In this document: positions 1 to 9,265 of the stretch, one piece after another
Position numbering within the stretch: the first letter of the stretch is position 1
Layout of the letters: each line of letters starts with the position of its first letter
Assembly: GCA_963758205.1 (NCBI GenBank)
Contig: CAVWUM010000002.1
Location: forward strand, 62,001 to 126,000
DNA: 64,000 nucleotides
From: Owenweeksia sp963758205
GTDB taxonomy: Bacteria; Bacteroidota; Bacteroidia; Flavobacteriales; Schleiferiaceae
Reading direction: 5' to 3'
Notes under the pieces: generated by a model
Databases searched by the model: none
The model's input: only the letters and a program-made list of their open reading frames with translations
Told to the model about the DNA's origin: nothing
Program-made: the position numbers and the translations under genes

Positions 1-984
1 GTTTATATTGCTGGTTCTTTTAGTGATACCACTGACTTTGACCCAGGGCAGGGCAAATATGAACTTACCCCTCACAGCTATCGTGAAGACATTTTTATTG
101 AGAAACTGGATTCATCTGGTAATTTTCTTTGGGTAAGTCAATTCGGTGGGCCTGAAGAGGCTATTGCAAATGATGTAACTGTTGACAAAAATGGTAATGT
201 CTATAGTACAGGTTCGTTTTCTGGTAGAGTTGATTTTGATCCAGGGCCAGACTCCTCTTTTTTAAAAACCGACAGCTTAAGAAATACGGATGCATTTGTT
301 AGTAAATTAAACTCATCAGGTCAGTTTGTCTGGGCAAAGAAGATAGGAAGCTTTCCCTATTTAGAGGTAGGTTATTCACTTGTTTCAGATAATATGGGTA
401 ACATATACACCACCGGAGTTTTTAGCGGGACTTCAAAGCTTCAGCCTGGCTATGACAGCTCTTATGTTTCAGCAGGAATTCTTAAATGGGAAGACCTCTA
501 TTTAAATAAGTTAGATGCTCAAGGGAACTTTCTTTGGACAAGACAAATTGGAGGTAACAGCAGCGACTTCAGTTCCGATATTGCCATTGACCCAAATAAC
601 CACATCTACCTTACTGGCCATTTTCATGATGATCTTGATTTTGATATGAGAACCAGCGGCTATGATTTATTCAGCTTAGTGGCATGGGATGGTTTTATTG
701 CCAGGCTGGAACCATCCAGTATCGGAATTTCTGAAATTCAAACCGCATCCAGTGTATCCATTTATCCTAATCCTTTTGAAGACTTCTTTTCAATTGATCT
801 TGGAAAGAAATATGAAAGTATTGAAGTAACCATTACTGACATCAGCGGAAAAACTATTCTACAGGAATATCATTTGAACGTAAGTAATTTTAGGATTCAC
901 CCGACTCTAAATTCGGGCGTGTATTTAGTGTCTGTTCGTACCAATTCAACTACTAATCAATTTTTTAAAGTGATACGGAAATAG
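1..984 (+). CDS. Secreted beta-propeller-like protein with T9SS sorting domain (5' truncated)
   Basis: The frame is open from the first base, so the N-terminus lies outside the window. The visible 327 residues contain repeated units of about 50-100 residues with recurring patterns such as VYIAGSF, VYSTGSF, IYTTGVF and IYLTGHF, each followed by FDPG-like or FLW segments. This is typical of SBBP-type beta-propeller repeats. The last 80 residues start with SIYPNPFEDFFSIDLG and end in a basic tail, the hallmark of a type A C-terminal sorting domain. That domain directs export across the outer membrane by the type IX system. The protein is therefore probably cell-surface or secreted. The function beyond the fold is unknown. 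Confidence 0.85.
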   Translation, partial: VYIAGSFSDTTDFDPGQGKYELTPHSYREDIFIEKLDSSGNFLWVSQFGGPEEAIANDVTVDKNGNVYSTGSFSGRVDFDPGPDSSFLKTDSLRNTDAFVSKLNSSGQFVWAKKIGSFPYLEVGYSLVSDNMGNIYTTGVFSGTSKLQPGYDSSYVSAGILKWEDLYLNKLDAQGNFLWTRQIGGNSSDFSSDIAIDPNNHIYLTGHFHDDLDFDMRTSGYDLFSLVAWDGFIARLEPSSIGISEIQTASSVSIYPNPFEDFFSIDLGKKYESIEVTITDISGKTILQEYHLNVSNFRIHPTLNSGVYLVSVRTNSTTNQFFKVIRK

Positions 985-1349
985 ATTGTTTCGTAAAAAG
1001 GCATTTCAACAAATTAATCAATTCACTTCTTTCGTCATACCAGTATTTACTGCGCGTATTAACCGCGCCCATTTAGAACTAACGATTGAAGAGCAAGTCT
1101 GACAAATGCTCTTAACAACGCTTTTAAAGCTTTTGAATTCATATCATTATTTTGGACTAGCCATTTCAACCTCATTTGTCTTAGAAATCTTCATCTCCAT
1201 GATGTTTAGAAGAGTATCAACCCACCCAAACCCCTACCAACACTAGCCTACAGCCCAATTCGCAAAAAAGTGCAAGGTTATTGCTAAACAGCGCCAGATG
1301 CCTGGGAAGGCCCCGGGCATTTGACCAAAACATCTAAAACTTTGAAATT
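985..1349. other. Intergenic region, no gene seen
   Basis: No convincing coding frame was found on either strand in these 365 bases. It contains two short inverted repeats: 7-bp arms AAGAGCA/TGCTCTT at 1089-1113 with an 11-base loop, and a G+C-rich hairpin at 1298-1320 just before the next gene. Neither is followed by a T run, so they are not obvious terminators. Confidence 0.5.
1298..1320 (+). promoter_or_regulatory. G+C-rich hairpin in the leader of the YiaA-like gene
   Basis: Arms ATGCCTGGG and CCCGGGCAT pair over nine positions, including one G-T pair, around a five-base loop. The hairpin ends 29 bases before the start codon at 1350. It could stabilise the leader or act on translation. 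There is no T run, so a terminator role is unlikely. Confidence 0.35.
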
Positions 1350-1802
1350 ATGATTCAGAAACCTTCAAATGCCTTTATCGCTGCCTCGTGGGTAGCATTA
1401 GGCGCTGGTGCTATAGGATTTATGATTGGCCTTTTCAGGGCAGAAATGCTGCTTAATGAAAAGGGATATTACTTTACCGTTCTAATGTTTGGATTATTTG
1501 CAGTAGTGTCGCTACAAAAAGCTGTACGCGACCGACTGGAAGGCCTGCCGGTTACAGATATATATTATGGTATATCGTGGTTTGCTACCCTACTATCCAT
1601 CACGCTGTTAATTATTGGTTTGTGGAATGCCACCATCCTGCCGAGTGAAAAGGGGTTTTATGCCTTCTCTTTTCTGCTCGCCATTTTTGGGGCAGTCACG
1701 GTGCAAAAGAATATTCGTGATAGCCAGAATTTTGCAGCACTATCCAATAACTCTATTGCTGAAAGAAATGTAAAGCAAACAGGAGAAGATCAGGAAAGCT
1801 AG
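1350..1802 (+). CDS. YiaA/YiaB-like two-helix-repeat inner membrane protein
   Basis: A 150-residue protein with four hydrophobic segments arranged as two similar halves. Each half runs from a hydrophobic helix through a motif like NEKGYYF or SEKGFYA into a second helix, and each ends in a short charged stretch (LQKAVRD, VQKNIRD). This duplicated pattern is characteristic of the YiaA/YiaB family of inner membrane proteins, whose biochemical role is unknown. The C-terminal 25 residues are polar and probably cytoplasmic. It stands alone, with a strong terminator about 50 bases downstream. The ATG at 1350 is the first start and follows a long leader. Confidence 0.8.
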   Translation: MIQKPSNAFIAASWVALGAGAIGFMIGLFRAEMLLNEKGYYFTVLMFGLFAVVSLQKAVRDRLEGLPVTDIYYGISWFATLLSITLLIIGLWNATILPSEKGFYAFSFLLAIFGAVTVQKNIRDSQNFAALSNNSIAERNVKQTGEDQES

Positions 1803-1840
1803 TAATGAATGAAGGAAATCTGGCATAGCCAGTTTGTTTT

Positions 1841-2851
1841 TTATAATGAAATATGAGGCCGGGTTTTGCTCCCGGCCTCACTATTTTTGCCTGATAATTT
1901 CAATTTGACATTATCACCGGATTGTAACTGCCGTGGATTTTGAAGTTTTAAAACTGTTTGGCTTTTCGATAATTGCACTTCATATTCAAACACCCCGCCT
2001 AAATAAACGCTACTAAGCACCTCAGCCTCCACCCCAACTTCAGATATTTGAAATTGATGGGGCCTTAGATAAATATCACTTTCTGATTCAATTCCAAAAA
2101 GGGCGGCTACCTCAGTGGTCAATATATTTATTGGGCCAAGCAATTTACCTACCTGCTCGTTTTTTGGATACTCATACACTTTCCGGGATTCACCCTTCTG
2201 CACAATTCTGCCTTTATGCATTACCAAAATGCGATCAGCTAACTTTAAAATATCCGAAGGTTCATGGGTAACCACTATCATAGCACGGGGCTTCCATTCG
2301 GTTTTTAATAGTTGTATCAATTCCATCTTCAAGGGGTAATCAAGATTTGAGAAGGGCTCATCCAGCAACAACACATCAGGCCTGGCGCTTATAGCCGTGG
2401 CCATGGCTATCCGTTGCTTTTGCCCACCGGAAGTATCGGCAGCCCTGTTACTTTCCACATCTCTCAACCGCAATTGCTTTTTGAACTTTTTTAAAATCCG
2501 CTCTCTTCCTGCATTACTTTCTGATAATGAATTTCGGAGCATATTCTCCTTTACCGATAAATAGGGCATCAGGTCAAAATCCTGGTGTACCAGCTTTATT
2601 TTTTCATGGCCAGCGATGAGGCGTTCATCCGGTCCGGGAATAAGGCTTCCGTCAAATAGCAATGTGCCATTTTCCGGCTTTAACAATCCACCGATAAGCT
2701 TTAGCAAACTGGTTTTTCCGCTACCGCTCTCACCAATAATACCAATGGTTTCGCCTTCTTTGATGGCAAAGCTTACATTTTTAAGAATAGCCTTATCGCC
2801 ATAGGAAAAATGGAGGCCACTAACTTTAAGGATGGTAGAGGACTTCTTCAA
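1841..2851 (-). CDS. ABC transporter ATP-binding protein with C-terminal TOBE-like domain
   Basis: A 336-residue ATPase. Walker A GESGSGKT is at residues 40-47, the Q-loop glutamine near 91, the signature SGGQKQR at 142-148, Walker B LLLDEP at 162-167 and the switch histidine in VVTHEP near 197. About 100 further residues resemble the TOBE regulatory domain of importers for Fe3+, polyamines or sulfate. No permease or binding protein is adjacent, so the substrate is unknown. The start is TTG at 2851, overlapping the TGA of the carotenoid desaturase as TTGA, which implies translational coupling. The last codons form the opposing gene's terminator. The ATPase assignment is certain; the transport partner is not visible. 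Confidence 0.85.
   Translation of the reverse strand: MKKSSTILKVSGLHFSYGDKAILKNVSFAIKEGETIGIIGESGSGKTSLLKLIGGLLKPENGTLLFDGSLIPGPDERLIAGHEKIKLVHQDFDLMPYLSVKENMLRNSLSESNAGRERILKKFKKQLRLRDVESNRAADTSGGQKQRIAMATAISARPDVLLLDEPFSNLDYPLKMELIQLLKTEWKPRAMIVVTHEPSDILKLADRILVMHKGRIVQKGESRKVYEYPKNEQVGKLLGPINILTTEVAALFGIESESDIYLRPHQFQISEVGVEAEVLSSVYLGGVFEYEVQLSKSQTVLKLQNPRQLQSGDNVKLKLSGKNSEAGSKTRPHISL
1854..1888 (+). terminator. Rho-independent terminator of the YiaA-like gene
   Basis: Perfect 10-bp arms TGAGGCCGGG (1854-1863) and CCCGGCCTCA (1871-1880) enclose a seven-base loop, followed by CTATTTTT. The T run lies on the plus-strand side, so it serves the upstream plus-strand gene. The element sits inside the last codons of the convergent ABC gene, so the two genes overlap at the transcript level. 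Confidence 0.75.
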
Positions 2852-4330
2852 GCTGAAGGTATCATCTCGGTAGCAATCTTAGCCGACATTAAACTCAGTG
2901 GAATGCTGGAACCAGGGTGTACGGTTCCTCCACAGAAATAAAGGTTCTTAAACTCTTTACTAAAGTTTGGATGGCGAAAAAACGCTGAAAAATTACTGCT
3001 GAAACGATTACCGTAAATAGAGCCAAAAGCACTGAGGTAGCGTTGGTCTATCACACGTGGATCGAGAATTTCTTCAGCCTCTATCAGTGGCTCAATATCA
3101 GTATTAAGCGTTCTGTTGATCTTGGCTATCATATTCTTCCTGGAACGGTTCACGATTTCGTCCCAATCCTGTCCACTGTTGTTGGGTACGTTGATCATTG
3201 TAAACCAGTTTTCACCACCTTCGGGCGCATCCGTTTTACATTTTTTAGAAGTAATGTTTATGTAAATGGTAGGATCATCACCTACATTATTCTTACCAAA
3301 AATTGCATCAAACTCACCTGGGATGATTTTTACTGAAAAGGATATTGTGAACGCTCAACTCCGGAAATTCCTTTTTAATTCCCCAGTAAAAAACAATGGC
3401 TGAGCCCGATTTGGGCTGGTTCAAAATGCGGTGTGGCTTTTTGGCCTGTGGCATCAGGTTATTATAGAGGTAATACACATCCATATTACTCACAAACACA
3501 TCGGCCATCACCTTTTCGCCATCCACCACTATGTCTGTCACCTTTCCTCCGGCAGTATTTATTTTTTCCACCTTGCGGCCAAATTCAAACTTTACCCCTA
3601 ACTCATTGGCCAGCTTATATACCGAACCGCTGATTTGCTCCATACCATTTTTAGGAAGATATGCTCCGCGATTGATCTCATAGTGCTGTATTACATTCAG
3701 CGTTCCCGGTGCCTCAAATGGGTTGGAACCATTGTAGGTGGCATAGCGGTTAAAAAACTGCACCATCTTAGGGTCCTTAAAGGTCTTTTCATTAACCTCA
3801 TTCATGGTCTTTAGAGCATCGATCTTACGAAAATTAATTATCCCGCGCAGAGTTTCCTTATTAAGGAAGTTTTTGAATTTGTGTAGTGACTGATTCACAA
3901 AAACCTCTTCGGTAAGATGGTTTATCTCGGCCACCTTTTTTAGATAGTCTACCACCGTAGCCTTATCATCAAGGGTGTTTTCGGCTACACTCTCAGCAAA
4001 TTTTTCCGTATCCGAATGGCCTACTATCCTTTTCCCGTCCTCATAAAAATATCGGAAAATAGGGTCAAGGCGCTCGTATTGAAAGTAATCCTCGGGATTT
4101 TTCCCAGCCAGCTTAAAGAGTTCTACTACATTTTGTGGCATAGTAAAAATGGAAGGGCCATAATCAAACCTGTATCCATCAATGGTACGCGCACATAGCT
4201 TACCACCGGGAAAGTCATTCTTCTCAAAAACCGTTACCGCATAACCTTTAAGCGCCAGCCTTACACTAGCTCCCAGGCCGGCAATTCCGGCTCCTATTAC
4301 TACTGCCGATTTATTTTTAGTATCCTTCAA
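2848..4330 (-). pseudogene. crtD: Carotenoid desaturase, CrtD/CrtI family, interrupted by a frameshift
   Basis: Two adjoining frames together make one desaturase of about 493 residues. The N-terminal part (start TTG at 4330) has the FAD-binding GAGIAGLGAS near residue 13 and the stretch RYATYNGSNPFEAPGTLN, which resembles bacterial 1-hydroxycarotenoid 3,4-desaturases (CrtD) more than phytoene desaturase. It runs out of frame after NILFSK. The C-terminal part resumes with PGEFDAIFGKNNV and ends in NLYFCGGTVHPGSSIPL, the usual flavoprotein C-terminal motif. Removing one A from the A5 run (T5 at 3327-3331 on the plus strand) restores one continuous protein. It may be a real +1 mutation or a homopolymer sequencing error. 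The CrtD assignment over CrtI is tentative. Confidence 0.75.
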
Positions 4331-4375
4331 AGTATCTGAATAAGTAATTGCGAAAAATATATTCTATGGTTTCGC

Positions 4376-4390
4376 CCCTATTAGATAGGG
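4376..4390. promoter_or_regulatory. Short inverted repeat between divergent genes
   Basis: Six-base arms CCCTAT and ATAGGG flank a three-base centre. The repeat lies 46 bases before the desaturase start and in the divergent region shared with the exporter operon. It may be an operator or a leader hairpin. There is no independent support. Confidence 0.25.
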
Positions 4391-4517
4391 CGCTGCAAAT
4401 TGAACCAAAAACCTTAAAATATCAACCTCACAGGGATGTAATTTACTCATGTTATCGTGGTTTTTAGAGCCATTACAAACAAGCCCTTATACATTCTTCC
4501 AATTCCCTTTAAAAGAA

Positions 4518-4525
4518 TAATTTTG
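4518..4525 (+). promoter_or_regulatory. Candidate -7 promoter element of the exporter/acyl cluster
   Basis: TAATTTTG matches the Bacteroidota -7 consensus TAnnTTTG and is followed by CCGC, as at two other start regions in this window. It lies 44 bases before the ATPase ATG. A clear -33 TTG is not present at the expected distance, so the call rests on the -7 box alone. Confidence 0.4.
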
Positions 4526-4569
4526 CCGCACTTTCGTAAAATCCTTAAACTCCCGTTTAATATTACCCT

Positions 4570-5328
4570 ATGGCCCATATTATAGAAGTAGAAAATCTTT
4601 GTAAAAGCTACTCCGATAACAACACCAACGCTGTTAATGGGCTTTCGCTAAATATTTCCAGAGGTGAGTTTTACGGGTTACTCGGGCCCAATGGCGCTGG
4701 TAAAACCACTACTATTGCCATGCTTTGTGGTATTATTAAACCTGATGCCGGCCAGATAAAAATCAACGGACTTAAGCTGGATAACAATCTGGAGGCCATA
4801 AAAAGAACAATAGGTGTAGTACCTCAGGATTTAGCCCTATACCCTACACTTAATGCTTACGAAAACCTGCTTTTTGTGGGCAAGATGTATGAAATACCAA
4901 AGCCGGTACTTAATGAAAGGATTGAGAAACTGATACAGACTTTTGGACTTGCCAGCGTAGCTAATCGTAAACTTTCCACCTACTCTGGCGGTATGAAGAG
5001 GAAGGTAAACCTGATTGCCGGAATTATACACGAGCCTCAGGTGGTATTTCTGGATGAACCCACTGTGGGGATAGACATTCAATCCAAAAAAGTGATTATT
5101 GACTTTTTGAGGGATCTGCATAAAAATGGTGTTACGATTATTTACACCTCTCACAATATGGAAGAAGCCGAAATGCTGTGCTCGCGTATTGGTATTTTAA
5201 ATCTTGGTAATTTGGTTTTAGAAGGTTCACCAGCCGAGCTTACCGCTATGAATCCTAAATTTCACAAGCTCGAAAACTTATTACTTCACTTTGCCGATAC
5301 TGGCGAAATAAGCTTTAGGTCTGAATGA
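4570..5328 (+). CDS. ABC-2 type exporter, ATP-binding subunit
   Basis: A 252-residue ATPase with Walker A GPNGAGKTT (residues 39-47), signature SGGMKRK (139-145), Walker B VVFLDEPT (158-165) and switch histidine in TSHNM (about 195). The LGPNGAGKTT form and the compact length fit the drug, lipid and polysaccharide exporter class (ABC-2, CcmA-like). Its stop overlaps the start of the permease by ATGA, so the two are translated together. It opens a run of seven same-strand genes ending near 11950, all overlapping or separated by no more than 33 bases, and probably powers export of their product. Confidence 0.9.
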   Translation: MAHIIEVENLCKSYSDNNTNAVNGLSLNISRGEFYGLLGPNGAGKTTTIAMLCGIIKPDAGQIKINGLKLDNNLEAIKRTIGVVPQDLALYPTLNAYENLLFVGKMYEIPKPVLNERIEKLIQTFGLASVANRKLSTYSGGMKRKVNLIAGIIHEPQVVFLDEPTVGIDIQSKKVIIDFLRDLHKNGVTIIYTSHNMEEAEMLCSRIGILNLGNLVLEGSPAELTAMNPKFHKLENLLLHFADTGEISFRSE

Positions 5329-6599
5329 AGCAGTTTTTAGCAGTACTTTATAAAGAAAGCTTACTTATATCCCGCGATAAAGCCGGGCTGGGACTACTGT
5401 TTATTATGCCGGTGGTCTTTATTCTCATAATGTCTATAGCGCAGGACTCGGCCTACAGGAGCCTTACAGAGTTTGGAATACCTGTGGTGATTGTGAATAA
5501 CGATAATGATAGCCTGGGCTACTATGTGGAGCAGGGCCTGGAGCAAACTGAGTTTTGCAAGCTGCACAAAACCATTAATGGTAAAGTACCAACTGAAGAG
5601 GAAGCCTATGCCGCTGTGGCCAATGGTGATTTTATGTTCGGGATTATGATTCCGGCAAACGCCACAAAATCTATTCGCAATAGTGTTCAGGCGCTTATCT
5701 CAAGCACTTTAAGTGATACACTGAGCCCTGGAGATTTCAGCAAAACAGATGTGGATATTAAGATTATTTACGATCCCACTACCAAGAAATCCTTCATAAC
5801 CACCATCTCAAGCACGCTGCATGAGTTTATCTCTAACCTGAAATCGCGCATTATCTTCGAAACCTTTGCAGGCGAGGTAAAGCAATTTTTGCCCTCAGAT
5901 AACGCTCCGCTGGGTTTTGAAACCACCGATGTAATTCACTTTAGCGAGGCTTTTGCTTCCGGCCAGGATTCGGAGATTATACCTAACTCCGTGCAGCATA
6001 ACGTACCCGCCTGGACCATCTTCGGAATGTTTTTTATAGTGGTTCCCCTGGCATCCAGCATTATTAAAGAAAAGCAGGAAGGGAGCAGCATCAGGCTCAA
6101 AACCCTGCCCGGACCTTATGTTTTTAATCACCTGGCTAAGTTGTTTGTTTACTTTTTGGTAGCTATTATTCAATTTGGGTTAATGATGTTATTAGCCAAA
6201 TTACTTCTGCCATTAATTGGCCTGCCCAACCTGCAGTTTGGCAATCAGTTGCTTAATGTATTTATAATGGCCGTTTGCCTGGCGCTGGCCTCTACCGGCT
6301 TTGGTATGTTTACCGGCACCATCTGTACTACTTATCAACAAAGTGCCATTGGTGGCTCGCTTACCATACTTATACTGGCAGCCCTTGGTGGAATATGGGT
6401 ACCGCTACATATAATGCCCGAGTATATGCAGGTAGTGAGCAAAATATCTCCTTTAAACTGGGGTATAGAAGCTTTTTACCTCATGTTTTTGCGGGACCAG
6501 GGATTTCCTGAAATACTACCCTATGTACTGAGTTTACTGGCCTTCTTTGTTATTTGTATTCTGGCTACCATAGTTGTAATACGCTTCAGGAGGACTTAA
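5325..6599 (+). CDS. ABC-2 type exporter, permease subunit
   Basis: A 424-residue membrane protein with one N-terminal helix (about residues 22-40), a large extracytoplasmic loop to about residue 230, then five more hydrophobic segments. This is the topology of ABC-2 permeases of the YhgE/DrrB-like type. It overlaps the ATPase gene by four bases and the sulfotransferase start by one base (TAATG), so all three are one transcriptional unit. With the upstream ATPase it would form a half-size exporter. The substrate is not shown by the sequence. Its position before biosynthetic genes suggests the pathway product. Confidence 0.85.
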   Translation: MKQFLAVLYKESLLISRDKAGLGLLFIMPVVFILIMSIAQDSAYRSLTEFGIPVVIVNNDNDSLGYYVEQGLEQTEFCKLHKTINGKVPTEEEAYAAVANGDFMFGIMIPANATKSIRNSVQALISSTLSDTLSPGDFSKTDVDIKIIYDPTTKKSFITTISSTLHEFISNLKSRIIFETFAGEVKQFLPSDNAPLGFETTDVIHFSEAFASGQDSEIIPNSVQHNVPAWTIFGMFFIVVPLASSIIKEKQEGSSIRLKTLPGPYVFNHLAKLFVYFLVAIIQFGLMMLLAKLLLPLIGLPNLQFGNQLLNVFIMAVCLALASTGFGMFTGTICTTYQQSAIGGSLTILILAALGGIWVPLHIMPEYMQVVSKISPLNWGIEAFYLMFLRDQGFPEILPYVLSLLAFFVICILATIVVIRFRRT

Positions 6600-7720
6600 T
6601 GAACATCCGCTACCAGCTAAAACATTACCTCACCTTAAGTCACCCATTACTGGGATCTGGCCTTCGAAATTACCTCCGTCTGCTTTTTGTTAATCGCTTT
6701 CGTATTGATCCCCGCTTTTCGCTAAAGCTGATTTTTTCACTGACCACTGTCCTTTTCTGGACACCCCTAAGGTTATTAGAAAGTGCCCTTCTCCACAAGA
6801 GAATAAAAAATACAGAGGTAAAATCCCCAATAATAATACTAGGTCATCCACGCAGTGGCACCACCTACTTGCACTACCTTTTGGCGGCAGATCCGAACCT
6901 GGCTTACAGTAACACCTACCAGGTTTTTATGCCCCGCATTTTCTACTTCTTTGGTAAGTATATTGGTAAAATGATGGACCCCCTGATGCCCAAAAAAAGG
7001 GCTATGGATAACCTGAGCATGGGTGCCTTTAAACCCACAATGGATGAGTTTGCCCTGGCCAACTTAAGCGATGCCAGCTGGTGCAATGGATTTTACTTCC
7101 CAAAAAATATTAACCGCTACTTTACCAAGTATGTGGTATTTGATGGTAGCAATACCACGGAAAGCAAGCGCTATAAAAAAAACCACCTTTGGTTTGCCAA
7201 AAAAATGCAACTGCGCTACCCGGGTAAGCAACTCATTATTAAGAGCGCAGCCACTTCATCCCGCATAAAAGAGTTACTTGACATATTTCCGGATGCGCGT
7301 TTTATGCACATCTATCGAAACCCTTATGAAACCTACAGGAGCACGGAAAGGTTGTATGAAAAAATACTCCCGATGTTTGGGTTTCATAAAGTGAGCAATG
7401 CGTTTATTGAAGAGTATATAATTGAAAGCTACAAGGCTTATCATCAAAAATGGTTTGCCGAAAAAAATCTCATCCCTTCCGGGCGGTTGGTGGAGTTTGC
7501 ATTTGAGGATTTTATCATAAACCCGCTTCCCCATCTTACCAAAGCCTATAAGGAGCTGAACCTTAACCTGAGTGATGATACGGTTGATGCCTTTAAAAAA
7601 GTGGCCACCAGCCATACAGGCTATCAACAAAACAAGTACAGCAGTATACCTGATGATGCGAAGCAGAAAGTACGTAAGCACTGGGATTTTTGCTTTGCAC
7701 AATGGGGCTACCCTATCTAA
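6599..7720 (+). CDS. Sulfotransferase family protein
   Basis: A 373-residue protein. GHPRSGTTY at residues 82-90 matches the 5'-phosphosulfate loop of PAPS-dependent sulfotransferases, and RNPYETYRS at about 240-248 matches the 3'-phosphate binding region. The 80 residues before the loop include a hydrophobic stretch that may attach the enzyme to the membrane. Family members transfer sulfate from PAPS to hydroxyl or amino groups of lipids, sugars or small molecules. The chosen start is the ATG at 6599, which overlaps the permease stop and follows AGGAGG. Its place between an exporter and an acyl carrier protein suggests sulfation of a lipid-like product, but this is inference. Confidence 0.8.
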   Translation: MNIRYQLKHYLTLSHPLLGSGLRNYLRLLFVNRFRIDPRFSLKLIFSLTTVLFWTPLRLLESALLHKRIKNTEVKSPIIILGHPRSGTTYLHYLLAADPNLAYSNTYQVFMPRIFYFFGKYIGKMMDPLMPKKRAMDNLSMGAFKPTMDEFALANLSDASWCNGFYFPKNINRYFTKYVVFDGSNTTESKRYKKNHLWFAKKMQLRYPGKQLIIKSAATSSRIKELLDIFPDARFMHIYRNPYETYRSTERLYEKILPMFGFHKVSNAFIEEYIIESYKAYHQKWFAEKNLIPSGRLVEFAFEDFIINPLPHLTKAYKELNLNLSDDTVDAFKKVATSHTGYQQNKYSSIPDDAKQKVRKHWDFCFAQWGYPI

Positions 7721-7730
7721 TATTTACTTT

Positions 7731-7738
7731 TATTTTTG
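7731..7738 (+). promoter_or_regulatory. Candidate internal -7 promoter element before the acyl carrier gene
   Basis: TATTTTTG fits TAnnTTTG and ends 15 bases before the ATG at 7754. It lies in the only noticeable gap (33 bases) of the operon. No good -33 TTG is seen at 17-21 bases upstream, so it is a weak candidate. Confidence 0.3.
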
Positions 7739-7753
7739 CCAAAAATTCAACCT

Positions 7754-7999
7754 ATGCTAAAAGCGGAAGTAAGCCAGGAACTCTTAAAATTCATCCAGAA
7801 AAACCTTGTGGACGAAAGCATGGCTTTAACTACCCAAACACCACTTCAAACTGAAGCCGGTATAGACAGCATGGCCATGGTAGAAATCATCCTCTTCATC
7901 GAACGAAAGTTTAATGTTACCTTTTCGGATGAAGAATTAAACCCTGAAATATTCCATTCGGTGGAAGTACTTGCCGAAGCAGTAGTAAAACACCTTTAA
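7754..7999 (+). CDS. Acyl carrier protein
   Basis: An 81-residue acidic four-helix protein. The motif GIDSMAMVEI carries the serine (about residue 39) that accepts the 4'-phosphopantetheine arm. The length and the LxxEAGIDSMxMVE pattern fit discrete carrier proteins of fatty acid, polyketide or nonribosomal pathways. The ATG at 7754 gives the natural N-terminus MLKAEVSQ. Three bases separate its stop from the GTG of the condensation-like gene. The operon also encodes an AMP-forming ligase that could load it and an acyltransferase that could unload it, so it is probably a dedicated carrier and not the housekeeping AcpP. Confidence 0.9.
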   Translation: MLKAEVSQELLKFIQKNLVDESMALTTQTPLQTEAGIDSMAMVEIILFIERKFNVTFSDEELNPEIFHSVEVLAEAVVKHL

Positions 8000-8002
8000 T
8001 AA

Positions 8003-9265
8003 GTGAGTCCCACCAAACTCAGTGGAGCTGATTACTTTTTTCTGGTAATTGCCCATCACATAAAAAAACAGGGTATTGCAGGTATGGACTGCCGATACCT
8101 GATGCGATTGGATAAAAGCATCACTAAAAACAAGCTGGAGGAGGCAATTACCAGCTCGCCTTACTTGCGGTGGCTTGAGCGTACCCGTATCCAGTTCCGC
8201 AGGGCCAGCCCGCCACGGTGGGTGCTTGTACCCAAAGGTGAGCCAACGCTGGTAATCGAACATATCTCTGAAAATGATGACATCCCCAAAGCTGTATTTG
8301 ACGGGCATGTTTCACTTTACGGTGGCAACCTGTATAGGTTTGACATTATTCAACACCCCACCCATACTACCGTAGCCTTTACCTGGCACCACATACTTTT
8401 AGATGCCTTTGGTGCGAGCCAGGTGCTTACGTCACTCAATTATCCTGAAATGGCCATGGAATCTGCTTTTTTTGGTATTGAGCCTAAGCAAAGCCGAAAG
8501 CAGCAATGGAATGACCTGGTGATAGCCAAAGATTACCTAAGGGCAACCACCAAAGAGGTATTGCTGAAAATTACACCCAACAGCGATAAAACTGGGGTTG
8601 ATTACATTGAAAAGCGATTTACGGAAGAGGAAACAGCAAGAATAAAGACACAGGTAGCCAAATACAGCCGAGGTGGAATTGAAACCCCCTACCTGCTGGG
8701 TAATATTGCTATTGCTTACCAGCAAACACTGAAGGCACGCGGTGAAGAAGGAAAAGATATTTGGGTGCCTATACCCATGGAACAGCGGAAGGCCGGAGCC
8801 AGTGGCCCGGTGGTGAGCAACTGGCATAGTATGTTGTTTTTTAGGATTAAAGCGAGCCTTACAGCAGATAAAAAGGCTATGGTGAAGGACCTGAACAGCC
8901 AGTTTTTTGAGCAGGTGAAATTGGGGATTCCTCAAAAGTACTCTAACATGCTACGGTTTTTACGCAGATTACCTATCCGGTTTTATTACCGGCTGGTAAA
9001 AAGGCCAAATGGCGAGAGTCTTAGTGGTATGCTGTATAGCCAGTCTCCTTCTCACGAAAGCTTAAGCAACTTTTTGGGATGCCGCGTAACGGACATTACG
9101 GCTTTACCGCCCAATACCACACCTCCGGGCATATCGTTTCAAATAACGACATTTGATAACCGGCTGAAATTACTGATACAATACAGCGAAAGTTGCTTTA
9201 CAAAAGCAGAAATTGAGAACTTACTAACCACCATTGAAAAAGAATTGATTGAAGAGAATGCATAG
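8003..9265 (+). CDS. Condensation-domain-like acyltransferase
   Basis: A 420-residue free-standing protein with FTWHHILLDAFGA near residues 127-137. This is the HHxxxD active-site motif of chloramphenicol-acetyltransferase-like folds: NRPS condensation domains, PapA-type and wax ester synthases. The conserved histidine pair and aspartate are present, while the following glycine is alanine. The second half keeps the spacing of a condensation domain, ending with ISFQITTFDNRLKLLIQYS. Such enzymes join an acyl group on a carrier protein to an amine or alcohol. The start is GTG at 8003. The stop lies within eight bases of the next start. The adjacent carrier protein is the obvious donor. Confidence 0.75.
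   Translation: MSPTKLSGADYFFLVIAHHIKKQGIAGMDCRYLMRLDKSITKNKLEEAITSSPYLRWLERTRIQFRRASPPRWVLVPKGEPTLVIEHISENDDIPKAVFDGHVSLYGGNLYRFDIIQHPTHTTVAFTWHHILLDAFGASQVLTSLNYPEMAMESAFFGIEPKQSRKQQWNDLVIAKDYLRATTKEVLLKITPNSDKTGVDYIEKRFTEEETARIKTQVAKYSRGGIETPYLLGNIAIAYQQTLKARGEEGKDIWVPIPMEQRKAGASGPVVSNWHSMLFFRIKASLTADKKAMVKDLNSQFFEQVKLGIPQKYSNMLRFLRRLPIRFYYRLVKRPNGESLSGMLYSQSPSHESLSNFLGCRVTDITALPPNTTPPGISFQITTFDNRLKLLIQYSESCFTKAEIENLLTTIEKELIEENA

Noticed and set aside
1089..1113. Terminator after the T9SS cargo gene
   Set aside because: The 7-bp hairpin has an 11-base loop and is not followed by T residues.
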